A stretch of 64,000 nt of DNA from Membranipora membranacea (Eukaryota > Bryozoa > Gymnolaemata > Cheilostomatida > Membraniporidae), in contig OU612074.1 of NCBI GenBank assembly GCA_914767715.1, positions 22,554,062 to 22,618,061 of the forward strand, given 5' to 3'. The notes beneath the pieces were generated by a model that saw nothing but the letters and a program-made list of their open reading frames with translations, was not told the origin of the DNA and did not search any database. This document shows, in pieces, positions 48,060 through 59,312 of this stretch. A program made the translations under genes and the position numbers. Numbering within the stretch: position 1 is the stretch's first letter; each line of letters opens with the position of its first letter.

Positions 48060-48600
48060 CAATTTATGACTGCTTGTTTCTTCGCCAACCCTCGACCAAA
48101 TACTGCTTGAATTTAACTGCGACTTCGTCAGTCACGGTGGCTTCAAACGCCTCTATTTCATGTAAATCAGGGACTAAGTCCTCACAAATACTGTCAATAT
48201 AGTACTCAACAGCTGCACAGTGCTTCACACTGGCTGCACTCTAAGCCTCGTTGGGTCGGCTCAAACTATCGGCAACAAACATCTTAACACCAAAATTTTT
48301 ATATCCATACCTCATTATCCTCAGTTTGAACCTTTGCACCCTCGGTGGTAGATCACTCAGATCTTTACCACCTAGAATTTGTACCAAGGGTTTATGGACC
48401 GTTTCAACTTCAAACTTTCGACCTATCATATACTAGTCAAACTGCCCACATGATGACAAGAGTTTCCTTCTCTACCATCAAAGAGCGCGTCTAAGTGTCA
48501 GTCATCTTACGCGAGGCATATTCCAATGGTTGCCAGATATCTTTACCAGATTCCTGGAGCAAAACAGCACCAAACGCGCTGGATATTGATAACAATCGCA
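48060..48600 (-). pseudogene. Ty3/Gypsy pol relic (RNase H region)
   Basis: Minus-strand translation gives AFGAVLLQESGKDIWQPLEY and ASRKMTDT, then stops and a frameshift, then FEVETVHKPLVQILGGKDLS, LPPRVQRFKLRIMRYGY and FVADSLSRPNEA. This is the retroelement RNase H block (YASRxLTDTE, TDHKPL, LPPRLQRxLRL, ADxLSR). At least two in-frame stops and one frameshift show it is dead. Remnant sequence toward integrase may extend to about 47820. Confidence 0.82.
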
Positions 48601-49962
48601 ACTTGCATATTATTAGGAAGTTGCTTAGTCCTTGGTTTAAAAAAGACAAAATTTTGGTTATCCATCACTCATTACATTGTATTGAAGCTGTTATACTTTA
48701 TCAAAATACACCATTAATAAAATAATCGTATAAAATGAATTTTAAGCTTTATTCTCAGGGAGAGGAATAAATAATTACCGGAAAATACATTTGAGGTTTG
48801 GCTGAGATCTATGGGAGCACAGAGGATAGAGTTCCATTTTCCCCTATGGGGATTATATAAAAATTATGGAAATGGACCAAAATATAAATCCTCGTTCTTA
48901 AATCATTATAAATGGCTACAACGCCCATAAATGTTTTTTAAATCACAACACTGATGCTTCAGTAGGTGTGGTTATTTGTTTGCTTGTAGCTGGTGAATGG
49001 TACTGAGTTTCTTTAAGATGCTCTGTCTTTCTATGGCAGTCTAAAACAGAAATAAAGATTACAATATCCAGAAAGCTAGCTGCAACATTGATTGGCATCG
49101 CAAAGCAGCCAGAAAAATAACTATTAGTATTAGGTTATTATGGGATTATCACGTAAAAGGTGCTATGCAATAACTAGCCACTAAAGATGCATGTAGTTTT
49201 AGCTACCGAGTGGGTACTAGTGTAAAATTAGGTCATTAGGTCATTTTGTGTATAGGTTTGTCATAATTATCTATATGGGTATTTCTATCCCTTGTCCGAT
49301 ATGAGGGAGGGTAGTGGTGTGAGACTGCACATTTCAGAAAGGTAATTGACACCCTAACTCGAAGACTGTTAGACAATTTTTTCTTTCATGTGTGTTTATT
49401 GCTAGAGATAAAATTGATAACATATATAGATAAAGTTCAATTGAGTATGACTCAGAGAAAGGCAAAAAAAGATTAAATCAAAAAATGTAGATAATTGCAA
49501 TAGAAATATGTCAAAAGCAAAGGGACAGTCTTATAGCCTGCGCTAGAGCGTAGACAGCCCAATTGTAAAGCTTGAAGGTCAAATACGAGACACACGTACA
49601 GGACAAGTGCCCCTTCCAGCTGCAGTCATCACTGTCCCCCAGACAGGGAGCCAGGCGCGCGGGCACACAAGTCTGAGACCCCATCTCCACCCCCTTTAGG
49701 TGCTTGTTGTACAGTGACAAGCGAGTGCACAACAAGGACCTCTCATCCCGATCGGTTGGCTTTTTTTAGTAGTTGAGCATGTTTTAAAGTACAAAATTAA
49801 AATAGCATTTGAATTCACATGATTCCTTATGTTTTAAAAATGATGTGACATTTTCTCTGGGTTTTTTGTTCAGAATAACATGTACATACTTTTTTTGAAG
49901 AATGGAAACTGAAATGGAATGGAGATCTGTGTCGTGGCATGGCCCCAGAATTCAGGTTTTTA

Positions 49963-50290
49963 AATTAAATGTGGGTAAAAACAACGGTAATACAGGTCAA
50001 CCATTGTTTTGCTATCAAAATAAGGGAGAGCTGCCCTAATCAATGTTAAAATTAGGTTGAATTTTCGGCAGTGGTCCACGAGGTGATTCATATCAGTTAT
50101 ATTAGAGTCAAGAATAATGCCTAAAAAATTGTGTTTTACAGCTGAGATCAATTTTATATTCCGCCAAAACAATTTGCTTTTTTGGCGATTTAAAAATAAC
50201 GTTTTTGAATAATTTAGAGTGAGCCTGTTGGCCATGCACCAAGTTTCAACTTTTGAAATTTCTTGTCTTAATAGGTTTATTACTGATAGA
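49963..50290 (-). pseudogene. Non-LTR retrotransposon reverse transcriptase fragment
   Basis: Translation includes EISKVETWCMANRLTLNYSK and NFLGIILDSNITDMNHLVDH, then CRKFN, LIRAALPYF and LYYRCFYPHLI. These match the C-terminal part of non-LTR reverse transcriptases (W...NxLxLNxxKT...FLGxxIDxxLxWxxH...YxxxxxPxL). Truncated at both ends. Confidence 0.85.
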
Positions 50291-51559
50291 CAGCCTCTTT
50301 GATGTCGGTTGACTAAGAATGTTCCACACAGTATAGTTGTAGAGTTGTCGTTAGAGAAGTGGCGACTTTTGAGTCAGTTCAGTTGGTGTTGGTTTATGTT
50401 GCTCGGCGTGTTATGGGATATGAGCAGGGAGATCTCTCATAACAAGAGGGGAAATTGAACCCAGGACCTCGTGCTATCAAAACTTATAACAACTGACAAC
50501 AAATTTAGGTATTGTGATTGTAAAAATACTTTCTTTCTGGGGAAAAAAATTTGCTGATTGCTATAAATAGAAATATAAACACTTCCACAGAGAGAAGCTA
50601 TTTTTTGGTTACAGTACTTATGGAATGAAAATGAAAGTAACACCTTTGTACATACCCATATCTCAATACGCGGTAGGCATGATGGTAGGTCACATCCCCG
50701 TACATATCACTTCTATTTACCAACCAGCATTGTAGGTCACTCTGAAATAGTGTGAAGATGAACAGATGGACACTTTCTCATCTTAGCACTGGTATCCTGT
50801 CATTAGGGATAGGGTGATGGGTTGATGCAGACCTCCCAATCAGGACATATTATGTTTTTCGGTACCAAATTACCTTGATTTAAACTTGGAACCATAATAG
50901 TTTATCCGCAAGGGTAGTTGATATGATGTACATTCAATGTCAATATTTTTACTGCCCAACTGCGAATTACCATATGCATTATGTCTTTCAGCTTTGTTTT
51001 TTTTCAATCCTCATATTGTACCTTCTGGGCTCACTTATGGGGCAAAGGCAAGTGGTATTTTTCACATTCATGATAACTTAACAAACCTGATGTAGATTGG
51101 TGGAAATCATCTCAAGTCGCAGCCAAATGCACAACTAATTTTCTCCGCATAGGATCTGATAAAAATAAAGCAAAATAATTATGTACTTTATGTATATACC
51201 TACATGTCCTGGTGTGCTATGGCAAGTGACCAATTCTTAGCTGGAGCAGGTAGGGGGCAGGATAAAATATGAAAACTAGCAAAAAAGTCAAGAACAAGAC
51301 CAACAGTTATTTCTGCAATAGAGGTGGTTGTTTTGTAGATATTATGATATTATGAAAAATTTGCTTGAGGAATGTACAATCCTGTGCCAGACTCAGCCAG
51401 TCCCAATCCTGGATAGAGACGGGTTCAGCGACAGGCAGAGCATCCGGCCGGGAAAACTATGCCACAGACTGTCATAAAACCAGAGAGAACCAGACTATGC
51501 CAAGGCATCTCCCTTGTTGGGGACCTTGTGGAAAGTAGGCGAGCGAGGTAGACGATTAT

Positions 51560-51955
51560 CAAGCTAGCGGCCCTAAAAATTGCTACACTCACAAATAAGA
51601 GTAGAGAGATAGCTGATACGATGGTGAGGCGTAACATATGCCTACAGGAGACCAGATGGGAGGAGAAAGGCCTGGAGGAAAGGCAAGATACATTGACGAT
51701 GGCATCAAGCTGTACAACAGTGGCGGGATAAGACCAAGGAATGGTGTGGGATGAGTCATGTAACCAGGAAATCTGAGGGGATTATCAATTTGAACTTGGT
51801 GACCAAAAGGCAGACCTATAACATCGTTTCTGCCTATGCGAACAGCAAGACTGTGACGAGGAGGCCAAAGACAGATTTTGGACAGTTTGTTGCAGTGCTA
51901 CAGAGGAGCTTATCTTGGCCGGAGACATGAACGGGCATACTGGAAGTGCAAGTTG
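51560..51955 (+). pseudogene. Non-LTR retrotransposon endonuclease relic
   Basis: Plus-strand frames give REIADTMVRR followed by CLQETRW, then TYNIVSAYANSK and DEEAKDRFW, and finally ELILAGDMNGHTG. These are the ordered motifs of the apurinic-type endonuclease of RTE-like elements (the craniofacial-development-protein-2-like family: LQETRW, SAYAPQ, GDxNGH). Several frameshifts and stops. Confidence 0.8.
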
Positions 51956-52999
51956 ATCGCTTAGAGGCAAATGTGCAATAGCCATCAAAAACAGTGGAGT
52001 TCGAACAGAGATAAAATCGCATAGCACAATGAACTACTTCCAGAACCAGGTATAAACAATATGCTAAATTTGTCCTCTCGGACTCTGATAGCTATTCTGC
52101 GATGAGAACCTACTATTTGGCAGCCGTCGGTTGCCCAAAGGACAAATAGGCTTACGGTTGCTTTTAACGCTACCGGACATAAAATTCATGGGACAGGATT
52201 GGCTTGTAACAGATGCAAATGCACTTTAGACAGAGATGGGTTTTGTTACGGTGGAGTTTGCTGTGAAAGTAACCCATCAGGACGCCTATTTGGTGTCCAA
52301 CGGTTGCCAAATAGCCATCCGGATGGGTCTGTTTTACAATTGACATCTGCCATGAAGCCATCTGGTTGCAAATTTTGCAACAGGATTGGTTTGTGACTGC
52401 CGAGCTTTGAAATTGATATAATGTGAAATGGATATTTGTCATGAGTGGATGGACCTTTAACGTAAAGATTTGTGGTGGACCGGCCACATTTTTCGCATTA
52501 TAACTGCAACAAACCCATCCAGACAGGCTTGGAATAGTAATGTTTGCTAAATTAACTCCATCCGGGTGGGTTTTGTTTGAGCAGTAATATTTGCTGTAAC
52601 CATTCTTCCAGATGAGCCAAATGTGTCCGGTAAATGGCCATCAGCAACATATCTCCATAAAAGAGCCATCCGCTTATGACAAATACCCATACCATACTTA
52701 CTTGATACTTGTAGAGTAATCGTTTCTTCATCTGAAGTTTCCAGTATTTTTTCAGGCTCGTCTATCGGTAATCAGCCCGTGTCATAGATCGTATAACCAG
52801 ATTTTCACCATTTACTATAACCTTAACCTGCCACCGGAGGATCTACAAGTATCAAAGAGTGATAAAAAAGATCATTTCACAATTTAGCGGGGGAGACAAA
52901 GAATCTCTTATTGTGGAGGTCAGTGCTGCAGTGAGGTATTAGGTACTGTGGGTTGTGCCTTCTAGAACTGCCAGGATGTGGGTGAAGTTGATGTAATCT

Positions 53000-53960
53000 C
53001 CCATGTCAGTCTCTACTTTACCAAAGTGGATGGCTCGGAAGAGTACAATTCTTCGCCATTCTGGTACCTAGGTTTTTCCATTCTAGTTGTTCAATCAGCT
53101 GCGAGGTGCTAGTTGTGTGGTCTGACCGCGGAACATTGTAAATACATGCGCACGGCCTTGCGTTACACAGCTTCGAGCTTTGTTGCTTGTGCTTGCGTCA
53201 GGCTACCATCCCATACTGATGATGTGTATTCTAGAATGGGCCTGACGAGTATGGGGTAAGCTTTTGCTCTGAGATGTTTTAGAAAGTATGATATTGTGTG
53301 CTCTTCTTTTGAACCCTCACCTTATGCTGGCCGCTTTGTTGGTAATATAGTTGAAGTTTTCGTTCCATCTAAGAGAGCTCTCCAGCCTTAATCCTAGGTA
53401 TTTTACACCCTTTGTCTTAGGGATGTCTGTTTCATTATGTATGTGGTTGTTTTTGGCTCCTTTAGTTCTTTTTTTGGGTAAATTTAACATGTTCGCATTT
53501 GAGAGGATTGAACTCCATCTTCCAACTACTCTCCCATACTTGGAGGGCATCTAGATTTTTTTAGAGCTGGAAAAAGTTTTCACCGGTCGAACAGATGACG
53601 TATCGTCTGCGAACATGCGGGTTTTGGATATGACTGAGTCAGCTTGGTCGTTTATGTAGACCAGGAACAGGATTGGGCCAATTACTGAACCCTGGGATGA
53701 CCTTGGCGTGGGCTATAACTATGGCCATCAATTGTAAATACTTGGGATTGACCTTCTAGTAGACTCTGTACCTAGAAAGTAGCTTGAGGGGTAACTCCGA
53801 TATAAGCGAGTTTCTGAAGAAGTTATTGTGGTCAACTTGGTCGAAATCTTTACTGAAGTCTAGGAAACCGGCATCCGCTTCCTCTCCTTTGTCAAACTGT
53901 TGTGAAATGTCGCGAATCTGTTCTGGCTCTGGCTGGCTCTCATAGCTTCTGAAACCATGT
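53000..53960 (-). pseudogene. Non-LTR reverse transcriptase relic (CR1/Jockey-like)
   Basis: Minus-strand pieces in order: SGFLDF-like strand with FDQVDHNNF (53820-53900), then MLNLPKKRTKGAKNNHIHNE, TKGVKYLGLRLESSLRWNEN and FNYITNKAASI (53317-53510), then thumb-like residues to about 53000. Multiple frameshifts. It is a different relic from the fragment at 49963-50290. Confidence 0.8.
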
Positions 53961-54237
53961 TGGCGCTTGCTTATTTACCTGCGTATTTACCTGCGTCTTC
54001 TTCGTCTCAAGCGCCAGCTCTCCAGCTGTGACTTAGAAACTTCTGCTCAAAATCGGTTTAACATTTCCGGGTCATTAACATGTGCTTAATTTGTTGCTTT
54101 AATCGAGGAATTTTTGAATCTGACTGGCCGCAATGACAATGCAAAAACAACAAATTAAGCAAGCGCCAAAATGGTTTCCAGAAAATACAGAAGCTATGAA
54201 AGCAGGACAGTCATATATAGTTCCATAAATTAGGGTT

Positions 54238-54381
54238 TGCATCACAGGCCTTCTATAGTTGGTGCAAGTCCAGTGGTAGAGTGCCCCGCTGTTCGAGGCC
54301 TTTTCTCTCAAGAAAGGGCCTCGGCTACTGGGGCACTCGACCACTGGACTTGCACCAACTACAGAAGGCCTGTGGTTTGCA
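54238..54381. repeat. 144-bp near-perfect inverted repeat (tRNA-like arms)
   Basis: Arms of about 66 bp around a short TTCTCTCAAGAA centre. The left arm carries AGTGGTAGAGTGCCC and GTTCGAGGCC, which resemble Pol III A- and B-box motifs, so a tRNA-derived SINE fold-back is possible. No intact tRNA fold. Confidence 0.8.
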
Positions 54382-54694
54382 CGTCATCAGCAATGATGTC
54401 CTATGCAATAAGTGTACATTCAAACAGGTTTCAAATCACTTACTCATTGTTCCAATGCACTTAAATAGTCCATCATTAGATAATGTAAGAGTTAAAGTCA
54501 GTACATGGATGGACTGGTGACTCCGTGGGGAATATCTTCACAATCTATAGATTCAGCTGTGGAGTTCAGTCACTCCTTGGTTTAGTGGTCTATAATGGGC
54601 AAGAAGGTCTGGTCCTATTGATTAATTTTGTCCTTGATAATGGGCTAAACTAACATGGAGCAGTTTGTATGGATGAATAAGGATCGATACAGTG

Positions 54695-54789
54695 GGCTAA
54701 AAAACAGCGGACTATAGACCCATTTCAAGCGGACCATAGACCAGCGGAACACCGGCGAAGCGGAACATAGAACGCACCCGAATACTATT
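54695..54789 (-). repeat. Dispersed repeat (copy B)
   Basis: Reverse-complement relative of 44270-44360, with matching order of GGGTGC, TCTATGTTCCG, TCTATGGTCCGC and CTATAGTCCGCTG motifs. Confidence 0.65.
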
Positions 54790-54899
54790 GAAGAGAAGAT
54801 AACAACCGACAGGGAGTTCGTGACAAATCCTAAACCCTCTGTCACCAGAGAGTTTAGTATATATATGGCCAAAACTCCTTGTTGTCAATAGGAAAGCCA

Positions 54900-56140
54900 A
54901 CTCTCCAGTCATAATTAACACATTCTGCAGTAAAATTCACAAATGATTTGGATGTAGAATTCGCCCTGAATCTCGACAACTTCAAGGGTTTCAATTCAAC
55001 AAAGTTACCGGGATTGCATCCCGCTGTTCAGGGTGAGGAAGTCCAGGGAATACGCATAATCCAATTGATATCAAGTAAATTACTCGCTCCACTGACTGAA
55101 AATAATGGTATGAACACCAGTTACATACTATGAAAACCACTTCACGCATGTGCAACCGATCGGCAATCATCTAGCCGGTCTTGACAAGCTTAGTTTGGTT
55201 TGGGGACCTCCCCCACACTGAAAAAAGCTTATCAAGACAGGCCTTGGATCATCCAGTTCGGCTATCTTTGCACCATAGGGTTTGGATGAATCCAAATGTG
55301 TTTAGAGTTCTCAAACTGAAAAATCACCCCACCCGCTTTGGAAAAAAGTTAGCTTCTATAGGCAAAATGTAAATAGGACAATTTTGGCCAGTTTGTGGCA
55401 CAGTCGCTACGGCGCAAAGAGACTTGTATCACAGAGAAGAACTGTAAGCAGTATGCATGAAAACTGTAACAAACATCATCGCTACTTCCCATCCCTCATA
55501 GCGCCTGAGGTCACCCTTCTAGGATGAGAGCTCCAGACCTCAGAACAGTTAGTCTCTCATTATTTGAGTTTGAAACCTGGCAATAATATTCAGATCAGAA
55601 GAGGAGCGAGTGTTTATCTCTGCGCTGCTAATTGTTATCGTGTTCAGATGATATATAATTTGCCTCATAAGGAGGTTATATCATACTTTTCAACGAAACT
55701 TGCTCAACCATATTAGAGTAGTAAGAACAAAAAATATTCTGGCTGTAATAATCATGGATTTTAATTAAGAACTCGGTTAAACAATGAACAATAGAAATGG
55801 ATTTGCTCAAATTATGAAGTTGTCGCATTTGAGAGTTACAAAAATCTTTCTGATCACCAGAACTTTTAACAGTAAGAAAAATAACACGCTGAAACGGCAC
55901 AAAGGCTGTAAATTGAATAAAGCTTTACATTGGAAATAAACTTATATATTGAATTGAATGAATTATTTTACAATTTATCGGGAAGTGATGATCAGTTTCT
56001 ATTGCTACCAGGAAGGAGAGAACTGAACTGAACCAGGATTTACTGCATGGAAGCTGTGCTTCAACTTCGCAATGTTTTTTGTAAGCTGATGTTTAATATC
56101 AGAACATTTTAACAAATAATCTGAAGCTGCTGTAAACATA
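54900..56140. other. Unassigned spacer
   Basis: Only short ORFs on either strand without recognisable motifs. No splice context or repeats of note. Confidence 0.5.
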
Positions 56141-56149
56141 TCGAATTAT

Positions 56150-56360
56150 AATAAACAATATCCTAATCCAACAATCGCAGCCAGTACAGGAACACCCCAG
56201 GGTTCTGTCCTACAGGAACACCCCAGGGTTCTGTCCTCAGGAACACCCCAGGGTTCTGTCCTACAGGAACACCCCAGGGTTCTGTCCTACAGGAACACCC
56301 CAGGGTTCTGTCCTCAGTCCTTTGTCATTTTCAATGTACACAAATAGGATTAGGTCAAAA
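56150..56360 (+). pseudogene. Non-LTR reverse transcriptase fragment with tandemly amplified motif
   Basis: The plus frame at 56288-56350 reads TGTPQGSVLSPLSFSMYTNR, the conserved domain-4 motif of non-LTR reverse transcriptases. Within it, a 25-26-bp unit (CAGGAACACCCCAGGGTTCT plus GTCCTA) is repeated five times. Confidence 0.75.
56185..56313. repeat. Five tandem copies of a 25-26-bp unit
   Basis: Copies at 56185-56210, 56211-56236, 56237-56261, 56262-56287 and 56288-56313. Four are 26 bp and one 25 bp, and they are otherwise identical, so the expansion is recent. Confidence 0.95.
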
Positions 56361-56736
56361 CAGAGCAATATTACTAGTACTACTACATTTTAAAATATGC
56401 TGTATTGTTGGTTGCATCTCTGATAATAAAATGGTTTGTCTGATTATTTCATTAGATCAAAAGAGTTTCTAGTCAATGTGATGAACTCGCCTCGCCTCGA
56501 AACTTTTCCCTTTAAACCTACCAGAACAAGAGAGATGCTTTTCTCGCCTAAACTAGATGCTGTGAAAATTCATAGACTTTCAAGACCATGATTAATATTT
56601 AGGAGTTTTCTTTGAAAACAGGTTATGTTCTAAAAATGATGTAAACAAAGTTGCACACTTTTGATCTTAGGTAGTGGTGCAATATCTACAAACTTTGTTG
56701 GACATAAAAAGTCTGCTAATGTATAGTGCTAAGGTG

Positions 56737-56829
56737 GCCTGGGCAGGCTGTCGGTGGTTGGTGGGTGGGGAGGACATAGATAGCTCTATGGTCCCCCCTT
56801 CCCACCCATCCACCCCCGACAGCCCAGGC
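56737..56829. repeat. 93-bp GC-rich hairpin
   Basis: GCCTGGGCAGGCTGTCGG at the left pairs with the right end CCCCCGACAGCCCAGGC; the centre contains ATAGATAGCTCTATGG. GC content is much higher than the surroundings. Confidence 0.8.
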
Positions 56830-56839
56830 TAGTGCTAAT

Positions 56840-59120
56840 GTATTGTGTTTTTTTTATTGTGTTTTCAGTACAAACACCAATATCGGGTACTAAAATTCCC
56901 TCTATTGAACCTATTCTGTAATGAAATAATGCATGCAGTAATATAGGAATAGATTATTATACATATAGACAATATAAAGCTAATAAGTCTGCTTTAATAG
57001 TTACACGTTAGGTGATGAGAGATACCTTTGGTAAGCTGACAGCAGAAGAGACAGATGTGGTGCCGACTGCCGAAGAGAGTAAGAGATGACACTCTAACCA
57101 GTGAACTCCCTCATTGCTCTAACATCTAACCTATCACACCTGGGTATACCTGCACATGTAATCAGAGTAAAGAGTGGTTTACTTGGCTCGGTGTCCCTGT
57201 CCCCGACACTGGGTATAAGATATATATTACACTTCTTCATTACTTTTTCTTATCCGGCAGTAAGACTAAGGAAACTGATGGACAAAGGTATTTTCTGAGA
57301 TGAAGAACGATGGTGTGTAAGATCTGCTAAACAGGTCATCATGTTATTATTTCTTGAATGCAGAGAAGGTGGGAGTATATATCCAACCAGGAAGTTTGAT
57401 CCAACCCTCCCTGCTGAACGTGTAATGAATTTGGGAGTTGCTTTCACCTAATCAAAAAATCATCTTCTGGGGAAATAAATCTTAACAAATCAAATCTGAG
57501 ATATCAGCAAATTAATAGTTGCCACAAATTATTTATTGTAAATACGGTTACAAAAAAAACTAACGCTTGCACCACATTTTGATTCCTCGATGATTGCTGA
57601 TACTCCATTATCTTGCCTTCAAGATAAATTCTGTTTCAAATGAATAGGGTTTTTTAAAAGCTCCGCTTTCTTTATCAATGCATTGCTGTAATTATCCCGC
57701 TCGCAATAAAATGTAACTCTGGGAACTAAGCAGTGAGATTAGACAGTCATATCTTTACTACTAGGACTTATCTCCCTCAGAAAGATGACAAGTATTCTCC
57801 ATTCTCAGACTCAGCGCCATTTTGATTATCTCATCAAAGCATTATCTGAATATATAGGTTTCTATCCTCACTGATTAACCACAACAATTTATGTATCATG
57901 TCACGGCTTTGATAAAAAACAACCGGACTGTTGAGCAGCTTTCACCTAAAAACTGCACCAGATAGAGATCCAGGAAGTTTTCAATGGCAAGATAACTCTG
58001 GTTTCTCTACAATTGTCGTACAAATCTTTCGCCTTTTACTAAAGTTTTCCGTGCAGAGGAACATTACAATGAGTCTATAGACTAATTTTTCACACCTTCC
58101 AATGGAGGGTAACAATAAATAATATTAAATGAAACGTTTTTCGACAAAACTCGTATGTGCTAAGGTGACCTGCTCTTACAAAACTCATATGTGCTTAGGT
58201 GACCTGCTCTTACAAAACTCATATCTGCTAAGGTGACCAGCTCTTACAAAACTCATATGTGCTTAGGTGACCTGGTCTTACAAAACTCATATGTGCTAAG
58301 GTGACCAGCTCTTACAAAACTCATATGTGCTAAGGTGACCAGCTCTTACAAAACTCATATGTGCTAAGGTGACCAGCTCTTACAAAACTCATATGTGCTA
58401 AGGTGACCTGCTCTTACAAAAAAAACTATGATGCTTATATTATTGGATAACCCACCTACTGTTATTTTATATAAAAGTGGAGGTAAAAAAAACAATTCTT
58501 TGCAAGAGACTCGCAGCCGAAAGAATTAATTGTAATGAGCCTTTTATAAGAATTCTTATCAAAATTACACGGGTCAATCAAATATTAAAATACTGAAGAA
58601 ATTGCTGGTCAAATAGTACTGTCTAATCTATTGTGCAGAGGCTGTCAACTATATCGTCTGTCTTTCCAGCTTGTCTGCATGTATGTCAATGAGTCAGCCA
58701 GATGATGTTTATCATCAGAACTTTTAGGTATAAGAGTGCAAAGCCTCAAGCCTGCATGTTTTTTTTTAAAGTTTTATTGTATCAACACCTAGATACCGCC
58801 ATAGCAAAATGTATGCTACTAAGACCTTGGCCTTGCAGCGCATGCAGGACGATGAACATTTTATTAACATTTTTCTTCAGAAACTCCCCTCAGACAGATA
58901 TAAAAGCCTTAAATCTAGAACTGCCTGGGTAAAGAAACATTCCTCAGACATTTGATTTTGATGCCACAAGATATTTATAATCAATCTGCTGTTATCCACT
59001 AAAAGGCAGACTTAATTTCTCAAAGAATTTTGTATTTCCTTTTGTTTCCTCTGCCCATGCAACAGAATAAACATACAGATCTCGCAGCATACTTATTATA
59101 TATGACAAATTAAAACAACC
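56840..59120. other. Unassigned spacer containing the 34-bp minisatellite
   Basis: Apart from 58146-58417, no supported gene or element. ORFs at 57101-57298 (+) and 57250-57447 (-) overlap and are unrecognised. Confidence 0.5.
58146..58417. repeat. 34-bp minisatellite, eight exact-length units
   Basis: Eight contiguous 34-bp units (AAAACTCATATGTGCTAAGG then TGACCTGCTCTTAC), with a few substitutions (T/A in GTGCTTAGG, CTG/CAG in TGACCNG). No spacers, so not a CRISPR array. Not transcribed as far as sequence shows. Confidence 0.97.
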
Positions 59121-59172
59121 GACAGAAGTATCGAGTTCTGGAAAACGCAGAAAGGCAGAAAATCTGTTGCAT

Positions 59173-59312
59173 AGCGGAAAATCGTTTTCTACTATTTTGA
59201 AAAGGCGGAAAATCGTTTTCCGCTATTTCGTAAAGACGGAAAATCGTTTTCCGCTATTTCAAAAATGCCGAAAATCGTTTTCTGCTATTTCGAAAAGCTC
59301 GGAAATTGTTTT
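59173..59312 (+). repeat. Subterminal array of palindromic ~31-bp units (left)
   Basis: About five degenerate units. The best are GCGGAAAATCGTTTTCCGC, an 8-bp inverted pair around TCG. The 73-codon ORF across it (59167-59388) is repeat-derived. Confidence 0.85.

Larger units (their letters stand above)
44190..48060. other. MSH2 upstream region and gene-free spacer
   Basis: Contains the presumed MSH2 promoter (no TATA box I would defend), a dispersed repeat at 44270-44360, an inverted repeat at 44689-44798 and an AT microsatellite near 45987-46005. Short ORFs on both strands are unrecognised; none shows convincing splice context. Confidence 0.5.

Noticed and set aside
58146-58417. CRISPR-like direct repeats
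   Set aside because: The units are contiguous with no spacers and the DNA is animal; it is a minisatellite.
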